From Streptomyces sp. TP-A0356 (GTDB lineage: Bacteria > Actinomycetota > Actinomycetes > Streptomycetales > Streptomycetaceae): a DNA stretch of 61,229 nucleotides. Under the pieces are notes generated by a model. It saw only the letters and a program-made list of their open reading frames with translations. It did not search any database and was not told the DNA's origin. The stretch lies in NCBI RefSeq assembly GCF_001417775.1, contig NZ_BBZJ01000026.1, positions 1 through 61,229 on the forward strand. The letters run 5' to 3'. Shown one piece after another: positions 43,595 through 51,864 of the stretch. Each line of letters starts with the position of its first letter. Position 1 is the first letter of the stretch. The translations under genes and the position numbers were made by a program.

Positions 43595-43999
43595 ATGCAC
43601 CCTTCTCCCGCCTCTCTCGTCCGTGAGTTCCACCGCGCCTTCGGGCTCGACGCCCGTACGGTGCCGACCGAGGTGGCCCCGGAGCTGGCCGCGCACCGCG
43701 GTCAGCTGCTCGCCGAGGAGGCCGCGGAAGTCGCCGAGGTGTCCGTCACCGGCCCGCTCGACCGGCTGGCGCACGAGCTGGCCGACGTGGTGTACGTGGC
43801 GTACGGCACGGCCCTCGTGCACGGCATCGACCTCGACGCCGTGATCGCCGAGATCCACCGCGCCAACATGACCAAGATCGGCCCGGACGGCACGGTCGCC
43901 CGCCGGGCCGACGGCAAGGTGCTCAAGGGCGAGCACTACCGGGCCCCGGACGTCTCCGAGATCCTGCGCGGCCAGGGCTGGACTCCGTCGCAGGTGTAG
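43595..43999 (+). CDS. MazG-like nucleotide pyrophosphohydrolase
   Basis: About 134 residues of the all-alpha NTP-PPase type. The metal-binding pattern EExxE...ExxD is visible as LLAEEAAEVAEV and LAHELADVVYVAYG. Family members hydrolyse non-canonical or surplus NTPs to NMP and PPi. The middle motif (MTKIGPDGTVARRADGKVLKG) is typical of the short MazG-related proteins found in actinobacteria and phages. The ATG has no ribosome site; TAGGGT lies 6 nt before it, so it is likely leaderless. Confidence 0.85.
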   Translation: MHPSPASLVREFHRAFGLDARTVPTEVAPELAAHRGQLLAEEAAEVAEVSVTGPLDRLAHELADVVYVAYGTALVHGIDLDAVIAEIHRANMTKIGPDGTVARRADGKVLKGEHYRAPDVSEILRGQGWTPSQV

Positions 44000-44347
44000 G
44001 ACCCGTCCCACGGACGGGGTGAATCCGTCGGGCGCGGAGCCGGTGACGCGCCGGTCCGGGACGGCCGTGCTTCGGGCGAGTTGCGGCGGGTGCGCGCGGC
44101 GCCACGGCCCTACGGGCCCGCTCTCGGCGGCCCTCGTCGCTGCCGCGCCGCCGAAGACCGCGGGGCGCAAGCCACGGCTCCGCGACGAGGCGCCGTCGAG
44201 TCGGGAGACTGGTGGGGAGTGGAACGCGGGCAGGCGCCGGCGCGCCGTCTCACGGCCCGCACGCGTTCGGCCCGGCGGACCGTCCTCCAAGGGGCCCTAG
44301 ACTGGGACGACTCGTGTGACAGGACCCGGCATGAAGGGAAGGCGACC
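44000..44347. other. 348-bp gap between mazG-like gene and arsR-type gene
   Basis: A small perfect hairpin CCCGTCC-CAC-GGACGGG at 44002-44018, just after the mazG-like stop, is a probable terminator. The rest shows no convincing coding frame; codon-position GC bias is weak. The last ~60 bp must contain the arsR-gene promoter; TAGACT at 44298-44303 is the best -10 candidate. Confidence 0.5.
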
Positions 44348-44704
44348 GTGACGGCAGGTGGCGGTGGTTTCGAGGACCCGTCCGCCGAGGTGTTGTCGGA
44401 GGCGGCCGCCGCGTTCGGACTGCTGGCATCGCCCGCCCGGCTGCACATCGTGTGGGCTCTCGCGCAGGGCGAGAGCGATGTCACCGGACTCGCCGAGCGG
44501 GTCGGCGGCGCGCTGCCCGCCGTGAGCCAGCACCTGACCAAGCTCAAGCTCGCCGGCCTGGTCCGCTCTCGCCGCGAGGGCCGTCGCCAGGTGTACTTCG
44601 TCGACGACGTGGACGTGGTGACCGTGGTGCGCCTCATGGTGGGCCAGCTCACCGACCGCGCCGCTCAGCCCAGCGCCCCGGCAGCCCGAATCCGTGGCCT
44701 CTGA
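44348..44704 (+). CDS. ArsR-family winged-helix repressor
   Basis: About 118 residues. The winged helix reads FGLLASPARLHIVWALAQGESDV, LAERVGGALPAVSQHLTKLKLAGLVRSRREGRRQVYF. No Cys-rich metal site of the ArsR alpha3 (CxC) type is present, so the ligand is unclear; metal binding at other sites (alpha5 or N-terminal His) cannot be excluded. GTG 44348 has AAGGGAAGG 6 nt upstream. Its last codons overlap the P-ATPase start by 11 nt, so it very probably controls that gene and itself. Confidence 0.88.
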   Translation: MTAGGGGFEDPSAEVLSEAAAAFGLLASPARLHIVWALAQGESDVTGLAERVGGALPAVSQHLTKLKLAGLVRSRREGRRQVYFVDDVDVVTVVRLMVGQLTDRAAQPSAPAARIRGL

Positions 44705-47288
44705 GACCGCCCCACCCTCGGCGACCCCGCCGTACGGCACTGCCGTCACGGGGCCCACGTCCCTCCAGGAACTGCGCCGACTGGAGAGCAGCCGTCGCGG
44801 GCTCACCGACGCGGAGGCGGAGGCGCGGCTCGCGGACCTCGGGGAGAACGTGCTCCCCGAGACCCGTACCGCATCCTGGCCCCGTCTCTTCGTGCGCGGC
44901 GCGCGCGACCCGTTCACCACGGTGCTGCTCTGCCTCGGCCTGGTCTCGGCGACCGTCACCGCCTGGGGCACCGCCTGTGTGATCCTCTCCCTGGTCGTGG
45001 TCAGCTGCGTCCTGCGCGCCACCGGCGAGTACCGGGCCGACCGCTCGATGGCCGCGCTGCGCGAGCTGGTCGCCAGCACCGCGACCGTCCTGCGCCGCCC
45101 GGAGGCGGACCGGCCGCCGTGGGAGCGGGAGATACCCGCCGTCGAGCTGGTGCCGGGTGATGTGATCCGGCTCGCGCCCGGTGACCTGGTCCCGGCCGAC
45201 GTACGACTGCTGCGCGCGAGCGGCCTGACCGTGCACCAGGCGGCCCTGACCGGCGAGTCGGCACCGGTCGCCAAGGACGCACTCGACGTGCCCGGACCGC
45301 CCCACGGCGGCCCCTTCGAACAGCCCCACCTCTGCTTCCAGGGCAGCAGCGTCGCCTCCGGCGGAGGCACCGCGCTCGTCCTGGAGACGGGCGCCCGGAC
45401 CCGGTTCGCCCGGGCCCATGGTGCCCCCGTCCGGCGTGAGGCGAGCGCCTTCGACCGGTCCGTGCACGGCATCTCCTGGGTGCTGATCCGGTTCATGCTG
45501 CTCACCCCGCCGCTGGTCCTCATGGCCAACGCGGCGCTGCGCGACCGGGGCCTGGAGACGCTCCCCTTCGCCGTCGCGGTCGCCGTCGGCCTCACCCCCG
45601 AGATGCTTCCGGTCATCGTCACCACCTGCCTGGCCCGCGGCGCCTCCCTCCTCGCCCGCGCCCACGGTGTGATCGTCAAACGCCTGCCCGCCCTGCACGA
45701 TCTCGGCGCCGTCGACGTGCTCTGCCTCGACAAGACCGGCACCCTCACCCAGGACCGGCCGACCGTCGAACAGGCCCTGGACGGTGACGGGAAGGACGCG
45801 CCCGACGTCCTGCGCTGGGCGGCGGTCAACGCCTGGTGGACCCTCCAACTCGCGGACGTGCCCGCTCCGGACGCCCTCGACGAGGCACTGCTGGACGCGG
45901 CCGACGGGGCCTGGGAACCGTACGAAGGCGTCGCCGCCCTGCCGTTCGACCCGGTCCGCCGGCTCGCCACCGCCGTCGTGCGCGGCCGGCTCGGCACCCA
46001 CACCCTCATCGTCAAGGGCGCCGCCGAGGACGTACTGGAGCGCTGCGCGCTGGAGCCCGACGAGCGGGACCGGCTGCTCGCGCGGGCCGCGCACGAGGCG
46101 GACCAGGGCCTGCGACTGCTCGCCGTCGCCACCGCCGACCGCCCCGCCCGCACCCGCGCCTACACCCCCGCCGACGAACGGGGCCTGACCTTCCGCGGCT
46201 TCGTCACCTTCCGCGACGCCCTCACCCCGAGCGCCGCGCGTGCCCTGCGGGACCTCGCCGCCCGTGGTGTCAGCGTCCGGATCCTCACGGGCGACCACCC
46301 GGGCACGGCGGCCCGCGTCTGCCGCGACCTCGGCCTCGACGCCGGTGACGTACGGACCGCCGGGGCCGAGGACGACCATGCCGCGACCGTCGTCGCCCGG
46401 TGCACCCCCGAGGACAAGGCGCGGATCGTGACCGCCCTCCGCCAGGCCGGGCACACCGTCGGCTTCCTCGGCGACGGTGTCAACGACGTGCCCGCGCTGC
46501 ACGCCGCCGACGTGGGCATCGCCCCCCGTGACGCCGTCGACGTGGCCCGCGAGAGCGCGGACGTGGTCCTCGCGCACAAGGACCTCAGCGCGATCGAGCA
46601 CTCCGTCGTCGCCGGCCGCCACAGCAGCGGCAACATCGCCACCTATCTGTGCGTCACGCTGTCCTCGAACCTCGGCAACGTCGTCGCGATGCTCGCGGCG
46701 GGCCTCCTGCTGCCCTTCCTGCCGATGCTCCCGGCCCAGGTCCTCGTCCAGAACCTGTGCTTCGACTCGGCACAGCTCGCCTTCGCCTACGACCGCCCCG
46801 CGCCCCGCACGCTGATGCGTCCCACCGTGCTGCGCCCACGTGACTTCCTGCGCTTCATCACCGGCTTCGGAGCCGTCAACGCCGTCGCCGACCTCGCCAC
46901 CTTCGGCGTGCTCGCGCTCACGCTGTACGGCCCCGACGCACTCGACGACGAAGTGATCTTCCACTCCGCCTGGTTCACCGAGAACCTGCTCACCCAGGCC
47001 TTGGTGATGCTGCTCCTGCGGTCGGGCCGTGGCCTTGCCGAGCGCCGGGACCCCGGCCCGGTCGGACGGGCGGCGGCGGTCCTCGCCGCGGTCGGCCTCC
47101 TGCTGCCCCTCACCCCGCCGGGCGCCCTCCTCGGCCTGTCCCCGCTGCCGACGGAGTACTTCCTCCTGCTCACCGCCGTCCTCGCGCTGTACGCGTTCGC
47201 CCTGTGGGCGATGAGGGCGCGCTACGACCGCCGGTCGGGCGAGGGCGGGGCGGGCCCTCGCCCTCGCCCTGGTGCTGGTCAGCCGTAG
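44694..47288 (+). CDS. mgtA: P-type ATPase, magnesium-translocating (MgtA/P3B-like)
   Basis: About 864 residues. The phosphorylation motif is DKTGTLTQD, the actuator loop TGES, the hinge GDGVNDVPAL, and the ATP pocket KGAAEDVLERC. GLTPEMLPVIVTTCLARGASLLARAHGVIVK followed by GAVDVLCLDKTG is the MgtA pattern rather than copper or cadmium pumps, which would show CPC. About ten membrane helices are apparent. It should import Mg2+. It starts inside the ArsR-type gene, so both are co-translated, an unusual partner for MgtA (often PhoP-controlled). It runs convergently into the LCP gene with a 10-bp overlap of coding ends. Confidence 0.85.
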   Translation: MASETAPPSATPPYGTAVTGPTSLQELRRLESSRRGLTDAEAEARLADLGENVLPETRTASWPRLFVRGARDPFTTVLLCLGLVSATVTAWGTACVILSLVVVSCVLRATGEYRADRSMAALRELVASTATVLRRPEADRPPWEREIPAVELVPGDVIRLAPGDLVPADVRLLRASGLTVHQAALTGESAPVAKDALDVPGPPHGGPFEQPHLCFQGSSVASGGGTALVLETGARTRFARAHGAPVRREASAFDRSVHGISWVLIRFMLLTPPLVLMANAALRDRGLETLPFAVAVAVGLTPEMLPVIVTTCLARGASLLARAHGVIVKRLPALHDLGAVDVLCLDKTGTLTQDRPTVEQALDGDGKDAPDVLRWAAVNAWWTLQLADVPAPDALDEALLDAADGAWEPYEGVAALPFDPVRRLATAVVRGRLGTHTLIVKGAAEDVLERCALEPDERDRLLARAAHEADQGLRLLAVATADRPARTRAYTPADERGLTFRGFVTFRDALTPSAARALRDLAARGVSVRILTGDHPGTAARVCRDLGLDAGDVRTAGAEDDHAATVVARCTPEDKARIVTALRQAGHTVGFLGDGVNDVPALHAADVGIAPRDAVDVARESADVVLAHKDLSAIEHSVVAGRHSSGNIATYLCVTLSSNLGNVVAMLAAGLLLPFLPMLPAQVLVQNLCFDSAQLAFAYDRPAPRTLMRPTVLRPRDFLRFITGFGAVNAVADLATFGVLALTLYGPDALDDEVIFHSAWFTENLLTQALVMLLLRSGRGLAERRDPGPVGRAAAVLAAVGLLLPLTPPGALLGLSPLPTEYFLLLTAVLALYAFALWAMRARYDRRSGEGGAGPRPRPGAGQP
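47237..47263 (-). terminator. Hairpin inside the mgtA 3' end, terminator for the LCP gene
   Basis: A perfect 10-bp stem GGGCGAGGGC / GCCCTCGCCC (47237-47246 with 47254-47263) has a 7-nt loop and lies 16 nt after the LCP stop on the minus strand. It also sits in the last mgtA codons, so it could serve both convergent genes. Confidence 0.55.
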
Positions 47289-48811
47289 GTGAGGTTGGAG
47301 CAGGGGTTGTCGTCGGCGGAGCGGGCGTCGTGGGCGACCTTGCTGGGAACGGCGGTGGGGGCCGCGGAGGCGGCGGGGGTGTCGGCGTAGGTCTGGCCGA
47401 GGACGACGCTGACACCGGGTGCGGTGACCGGCTGGAGCTGTGCGCCGGGGAAGAGGGCGGCGACGGCCTGTGCGGTGGACTGCTGGCCGGGTCCGTACTC
47501 GATGAGCGTGGTGGTGTGGTTGTGGGCGTGTGCGGTGGCGGTGGTGGTGACGGTGAAGCCGTGGGTGGTGAGGGTGGTGGCGGCGCGGGCGGCGAGGCCG
47601 CGGGTGGTGGTGCCGTTGTAGACGGCGATGGCCCGTCCGTTGCCGGAGACGGTGGGTTCGGGGGTGGGGGATGCGGGGGTGTGGGGTGTGGTCTTCCTGC
47701 CGCTGGCGTCGTGTCCGTCGAGAGTGCGGTCGGCCTTGAGGGCGGCCCACAGGGCGTCGGCGTCCGGGTGGACGATGGCGACGCGTTCGCCCTGGTAGCG
47801 CCAGGGGATGGTGATGAATTTGGTGTTGTGCAGGTCGATGTCCTTGAGGGACATGGCGAAGGAGATGAGCTTGTCGGCGGAGCCGAGTCCGGGGTCCACG
47901 GTGAGGGATTTGGTGGCGGCGTCGGCGAGAGGGAGGAGATTGGTGGGGGTCAGGCCGTTGCTCTTGATCTCTTTGAGGAGGCTGGAGACGAAGGCTTGCT
48001 GGCGTTTGATGCGGCCGATGTCGGAGCCGTCGCCGATGCCGTGGCGGATGCGGACGTAGTCGAGGGCCTTCTTGCCGGAGACGGTCTGGAGGCCTTTGGG
48101 GAAGAGGAGTTGGCCGCGGGTGGCGCGGTGGGGGCTGAGGTCGCGTTCGTAGACGTCCTGGGGGAGGCAGACCTGGACGCCGCCGACGACCTCGGTGAGG
48201 CCGGCGAAGCCTTTGAAGTCGACGACGACGGTGTGGTCGACACGGAGTCCGGTGAGGTTCTCGACGGTGTTCTGGGTGCAGGCGGGGTTGCCTTGGGGGG
48301 TCTGGCCGATGGAGTAGGCGGCGTTGAACACGGTGTTGTTCTGGGCCTTGGTCCAGGTGCCGTCGGGGAGTTTGCAGGGCGGGATGGTGACCAGGGAGTC
48401 GCGGGGGATGGAGACGCCGACGGCGTGTTGGTGGTCGGCGTAGACGTGGAGGAGGAAGGCGGTGTCGGAGCGGCCGATGTCGTTGGTGTCGCCGCCGCCG
48501 AGGGCGTTGTTGCCGCCGGTGCGGGCATCGGATCCGATGACGAGGACGTTCTCACCCTTGGAGGAGCCCGTGGGCCGGTCGTCGGACAGGCCGCCGGCGT
48601 CGAAGGTGTTGATGTTGCCGTTCAGCTGCAGATAGATCCAGCCGGCCCCACCCACCACCAGCACCAGCAGCGACACACAGACGGCGAGGGTCAGCCGTAT
48701 CCGCCGGCCGCGCCTGCGGTCGCCGGCCCCACTGCGGGAGCCGCCCTCCCCGCCTCCTCCGCCGCCCCGACGGCGCGAAGGTGGGTTGCGTCGGCTGCTC
48801 GTCATGGTCAT
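47279..48811 (-). CDS. LytR-CpsA-Psr (LCP) family wall-polymer ligase with LytR_C domain
   Basis: About 510 residues. A basic Gly/Arg-rich cytoplasmic start, one membrane helix (LTLAVCVSLLVLVVGGAGWIYL), and the LCP domain (about 85-260): VLVIGSDARTG, GRSDTAFLLHVYADH, SIPRDSLVTIP, VDHTVVVDFKGFAGLTEVVGGV and DYVRIRHGIGDGSDIGRIKRQQ. A LytR_C domain follows (about 355-460: IAVYNGTTTRGLAARAATTL). LCP enzymes transfer teichoic acid, arabinogalactan-like or other polymers to peptidoglycan. ATG 48811 has GAGG 5 nt upstream; ATG 48805 is an alternative. A 34-bp palindrome lies 30-62 bp upstream. Confidence 0.9.
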   Translation of the reverse strand: MTMTSSRRNPPSRRRGGGGGGEGGSRSGAGDRRRGRRIRLTLAVCVSLLVLVVGGAGWIYLQLNGNINTFDAGGLSDDRPTGSSKGENVLVIGSDARTGGNNALGGGDTNDIGRSDTAFLLHVYADHQHAVGVSIPRDSLVTIPPCKLPDGTWTKAQNNTVFNAAYSIGQTPQGNPACTQNTVENLTGLRVDHTVVVDFKGFAGLTEVVGGVQVCLPQDVYERDLSPHRATRGQLLFPKGLQTVSGKKALDYVRIRHGIGDGSDIGRIKRQQAFVSSLLKEIKSNGLTPTNLLPLADAATKSLTVDPGLGSADKLISFAMSLKDIDLHNTKFITIPWRYQGERVAIVHPDADALWAALKADRTLDGHDASGRKTTPHTPASPTPEPTVSGNGRAIAVYNGTTTRGLAARAATTLTTHGFTVTTTATAHAHNHTTTLIEYGPGQQSTAQAVAALFPGAQLQPVTAPGVSVVLGQTYADTPAASAAPTAVPSKVAHDARSADDNPCSNLTYG

Positions 48812-48839
48812 CGGCGCCTCATCCGGTCCGGTCCCGCTG

Positions 48840-48873
48840 GATGGTTGTACAGTTGCGCAATGTAGCAACCATC
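48840..48873. promoter_or_regulatory. 34-bp imperfect palindrome, likely operator for LCP gene and tatA
   Basis: GATGGTTG (48840-48847) and CAACCATC (48866-48873) flank TACAG, the perfect octamer TTGCGCAA (48853-48860), and TGTAG. The two halves match with a one-base register shift. It sits between the divergent LCP and tatA genes. The octamer recurs at 49457-49464. Confidence 0.6.
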
Positions 48874-48934
48874 ACTGGACGGGCGAGCGGCGGAAGGCGT
48901 CCTCGGCCCAGGCGAGGAAAGGGCGGGCGCGGCC

Positions 48935-49189
48935 ATGCTCCGCAACGGACTGGAACCCTGGCATCTGCTGATCGTGGCGATCGTCGTCATCGTGCTGTTC
49001 GGCTCGAAGAAGCTTCCCGACACCGCCCGCGCGCTGGGCAAGTCGATGCGCATCCTCAAGAGCGAGGCCAAGGCCATGAAGGAGGAGAACGCACCCTCGT
49101 CGGCCGCCGAGCCCGCTCCCGTGATGCCGTCGGCCATCCGCACCTCCGCTGAGGCGGCCACCGCCGAGCCGCCGACCGCCACGCACTGA
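48935..49189 (+). CDS. tatA: TatA/TatE-family twin-arginine translocase subunit
   Basis: About 84 residues. One N-terminal membrane helix (WHLLIVAIVVIVLFGSKKLP) with the TatA hallmark FG-SKKLP hinge is followed by an amphipathic helix (DTARALGKSMRILKSEAKAM) and a Pro/Ala/Glu tail. TatA oligomers form the pathway for folded proteins through the membrane. It is probably a second copy, since tatA and tatC usually lie elsewhere in Streptomyces. AAAGGG lies about 11 nt before ATG 48935. Confidence 0.9.
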   Translation: MLRNGLEPWHLLIVAIVVIVLFGSKKLPDTARALGKSMRILKSEAKAMKEENAPSSAAEPAPVMPSAIRTSAEAATAEPPTATH

Positions 49190-49209
49190 AGCCCGTCCAT
49201 CGGCGTCCG

Positions 49210-49440
49210 TCAGGGGCTCGCGCTGTCGTAACCGTACGCCAACGGCTCATCGGGCACGCCGAGTTGACGCCGGTAGATGTACAGCGCCGCCACCCGTACC
49301 CCGTCGGCCGGGTCCTCGACCTGGCAGGGGTACGTCACCTGCAGCACCGAGGGCCGGCCCGCGACCTGCATGCGCAGGCCGTCGGCCGGTCCTCCCGTGA
49401 GCACCGCCGTCTCCCACGTCGTCGCGACATCGAGATGCAT
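49210..49440 (-). CDS. Small hypothetical protein
   Basis: About 76 residues. No membrane helix or metal motif is seen; it is beta-rich in appearance (TWETAVLTGGPADGLRMQVAG, VLQVTYPCQVEDPADGVRVAALYIYRR). Start ATG 49440 gives a plausible short protein, and its promoter would overlap the TTGCGCAA octamer 16 nt upstream. It ends 20 bp after the tatA stop, in the convergent orientation. Family not recognised. Confidence 0.6.
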   Translation of the reverse strand: MHLDVATTWETAVLTGGPADGLRMQVAGRPSVLQVTYPCQVEDPADGVRVAALYIYRRQLGVPDEPLAYGYDSASP

Positions 49441-49456
49441 GGGTGAACTTTAAGGG

Positions 49457-49464
49457 TTGCGCAA
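49457..49464. promoter_or_regulatory. TTGCGCAA octamer, second copy
   Basis: It repeats the core of the palindrome at 48853-48860 and extends to GTTGCGCAAT in both. It lies 17-24 bp upstream of the small gene at 49440. The flanks are not palindromic here. Confidence 0.4.
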
Positions 49465-49507
49465 TCGCTGAATCGTTGTGAACTGTGCCACTCCGACCCC
49501 GGCGCCC

Positions 49508-50413
49508 TCAGGGCTGGGGCGGCGCCGCGTCCTCCAGCACGTCGAGCAGGGCCCGTAGCGGGGCGCTCGCACGGCGGGTCGCGGAGACCGCCATGGACAG
49601 CGTCCACCGCAGGGAGGGATCCGCGAGGGGCAGGACGGCCAGCCCGGTCGTGTCCACGTCGGCCGTGACGTCGTGCAGCAAGCCGATGCCCAGCCCGGCG
49701 CGTACGTACGAGGCGAGCGTGCGGACGTCCGCCGCCTCCAGGACCACCTGCCGGCGCAGCCCGGCTCGGGCGAAGGCGCGGTCCACGAGCTCCCGGTTGC
49801 CGTAGCCAGCCGGGTTGTCGACGAACGGCTCGTCGACGAACTCGGTCAGTTCCAGCGGCGCGTGCGCGTCCGAGCGGGCCAGCGGGTGACCGGCCGGGAC
49901 GAGGAGCACCATCGGCGTGGTGTACAGATCGCGCACCCGCAGCCCGGCAGGCGGCCCTTCCGGCAGTGAGGCGAAGGCCAGATCCAGACCGCCCGACAGC
50001 ACGCCCTCGACGAGCCCCGCCGATCCGCGCGGGGACACCACCAGCGTCAGCGCCACCGCCGGGTGCAACTGGTGGAAGCGCCCCAGGAGGACGGGCAGAT
50101 CGGGCCGGGTCAGCGAGCTCAGGGTCCCGATGCGCACGGTGCCCTGCAGTCGGCCGGTGCTGAGCTGCGCCGCCTCGCGCGCCGCGCGCGCCGCGTCCAG
50201 GGTGTTCCGCGCCTCGGGCAGCAGCGCGGCGCCCGCGGTGGTGAGAGCGACTCGCTGGGAGGAACGCTCGAACAGCGCCGGACCCAGTTCCCGCTCCAGC
50301 GAACGGATCGCCGCGGAGACGGCCGACTGCACGACGTGCAGCCGCTCCGCGGCGCGGGTGAAGCTCAACTCCTCGGCCACGGCGACGAAGTACTCCAGCT
50401 GTCGCAGCTCCAT
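49508..50413 (-). CDS. LysR-family transcriptional regulator
   Basis: About 301 residues. The winged HTH is canonical: MELRQLEYFVAVAEELSFTRAAERLHVVQSAVSAAIRSLERELG (read as segments), then LFERSSQRVALTTAG. The effector domain spans about 90-295 (VRIGTLSSLTRPDLPVLLGRF, GGLDLAFASLP, ADVRTLASYVRAGLGIGLL). It is divergent from an MFS exporter gene, the classic LysR-target arrangement, so it probably controls that gene. The 144-bp gap contains ATCAT and ATGAA flanking 11 nt (50430-50450), a rough T-N11-A site. Confidence 0.9.
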   Translation of the reverse strand: MELRQLEYFVAVAEELSFTRAAERLHVVQSAVSAAIRSLERELGPALFERSSQRVALTTAGAALLPEARNTLDAARAAREAAQLSTGRLQGTVRIGTLSSLTRPDLPVLLGRFHQLHPAVALTLVVSPRGSAGLVEGVLSGGLDLAFASLPEGPPAGLRVRDLYTTPMVLLVPAGHPLARSDAHAPLELTEFVDEPFVDNPAGYGNRELVDRAFARAGLRRQVVLEAADVRTLASYVRAGLGIGLLHDVTADVDTTGLAVLPLADPSLRWTLSMAVSATRRASAPLRALLDVLEDAAPPQP

Positions 50414-50557
50414 GGGGGCATTATGGGCGGATCATCCATGACGGCGATGAACTTCTCGGACCACAGCCGCCTGCATTGATGGCCGTTTCGTGGTGACTCT
50501 GGGGTGTAGGAGTTCCACGGCGCCTGGATGGCGCCGGCGCAGCGGAGAGGTCATCCC

Positions 50558-51835
50558 ATGCCGACCGAACCCCGGACCCCGACCGAACAGTTCGCCGCCC
50601 CGGTCCGGCCGGGCGGGCGGGGCGAGGGCGCGCCGCGGGTCGGTCACCGCGTCGGGTTCTGGTTCGTGGCGGTGGCGTTCGCCGTGCTGATGGCGTTCGG
50701 CACCGCGCCCACCCCGCTGTGGCCGCTCTACGCCGCCCGGGACGGATTCGACGTGACCATGATCACCGTGGTGTTCGCCGTGCTGGTCGGCGGGGCCGCC
50801 CTAGGCTTCCTCACCCTCGGGCATCTCTCCGACCGTATCGGCCGCCGGCGCATCGTCGTTCCGGCGCTCGCCGTGGCCCTGGCCGCCGCCGTGGCCCTGA
50901 CCTGGTGGACGTCCCTCCCCGGCCTGATCGTCGGCCGCTTCCTGAACGGTGTCGGGATCGGTCTCATGGCCTCCACGGCCACCACGTACCTGCACGATCT
51001 GTACGCCCGGGCGCACCCCGGCCGGTCCCAGGCCGTGTTGCCGGAGGTGGTCGCGACCGCGGCCAATCTGGGCGGTCTGGCGCTCGGTCCGCTGGTGGCC
51101 GGAGTGGTGGCGCAGTGGCTGCCCCACCCGCTCACGGTCACACAGCTCGGCTTCGCCGTGGCCCTGGCGGTGTGTCTGCTGCTCACCATGGCCACGCCGG
51201 AGACCGTGGACCTGAGCCGCACGGCCCGCGACAAGCCGGCGAGGTTCGCCCTGCGGCCCGGCATGCGGCCGGCGTTCCTCTCCGCGACCGGTCTCGCCTT
51301 CTGCTCCTTCGCACTGTTCGGCCTGGTCAACGCGCTGGGCTCGGTCATACTCCACACCAGGCTGGGCGTCTCCTCGCCGTTCGTCGCGGGCCTGGCGCCG
51401 TTCCTGATGTTCATCGCCGCCGCGCTGGCGCAACTGGCCCTGGCACCGCTCCCGCCGCGCCGTCTGCCGGCCGTGGGGGCCGTGGCCTTCCCGGCCGGTC
51501 TGGCCCTCGTGGCGGTGTCCGTGTACGGCTCGACGCTGTGGCTGTATCTCGCGGCCACGGCGGTGGCGGGGGCGGGCGGTGGCGTCCTGTTCAAGGCCGG
51601 GATCGCCCAGTCCGTGACGGCCGCCGAGACCGCTTCCCGGGCGGGGGTCCTCGCCGTCTACTTCGTCGTCGCGTACGCGGGCCTGGGGCTGCCCTCGATC
51701 CTCTTCAGCGAGGTGATCCGCCACCTGAGCATGGAGACGACGCTGATCTGCTTCGCGGCGGTCCTCTCGGCGGGCGCGGTCCTGGCGACGGCGGTGGGGT
51801 CGCGCGGCACGTGGTGGCGCAGAGCGGGACGGTGA
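50558..51835 (+). CDS. MFS transporter (drug/metabolite efflux type)
   Basis: About 425 residues and twelve apparent membrane helices. The MFS A-motif is GHLSDRIGRRRIV between helices 2 and 3. Helix segments include WFVAVAFAVLMAFGTAPTPLW, IITVVFAVLVGGAALGFLTL-like text, and VLAVYFVVAYAGLGLPSILF. The substrate is unknown. ATG 50558 has GGAGAGG 7 nt upstream. Divergent from the LysR gene, which suggests induction by the transported compound. Confidence 0.88.
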   Translation: MPTEPRTPTEQFAAPVRPGGRGEGAPRVGHRVGFWFVAVAFAVLMAFGTAPTPLWPLYAARDGFDVTMITVVFAVLVGGAALGFLTLGHLSDRIGRRRIVVPALAVALAAAVALTWWTSLPGLIVGRFLNGVGIGLMASTATTYLHDLYARAHPGRSQAVLPEVVATAANLGGLALGPLVAGVVAQWLPHPLTVTQLGFAVALAVCLLLTMATPETVDLSRTARDKPARFALRPGMRPAFLSATGLAFCSFALFGLVNALGSVILHTRLGVSSPFVAGLAPFLMFIAAALAQLALAPLPPRRLPAVGAVAFPAGLALVAVSVYGSTLWLYLAATAVAGAGGGVLFKAGIAQSVTAAETASRAGVLAVYFVVAYAGLGLPSILFSEVIRHLSMETTLICFAAVLSAGAVLATAVGSRGTWWRRAGR

Positions 51836-51864
51836 CGGCGGATCCGGGACATCCATGCCGTCCC

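Noticed and set aside
44019..44300. 93-codon plus-strand ORF between mazG-like and arsR-type genes
   Set aside because: Arg/Gly/Pro-rich, no ribosome site, weak codon bias, overlaps the presumed promoter.
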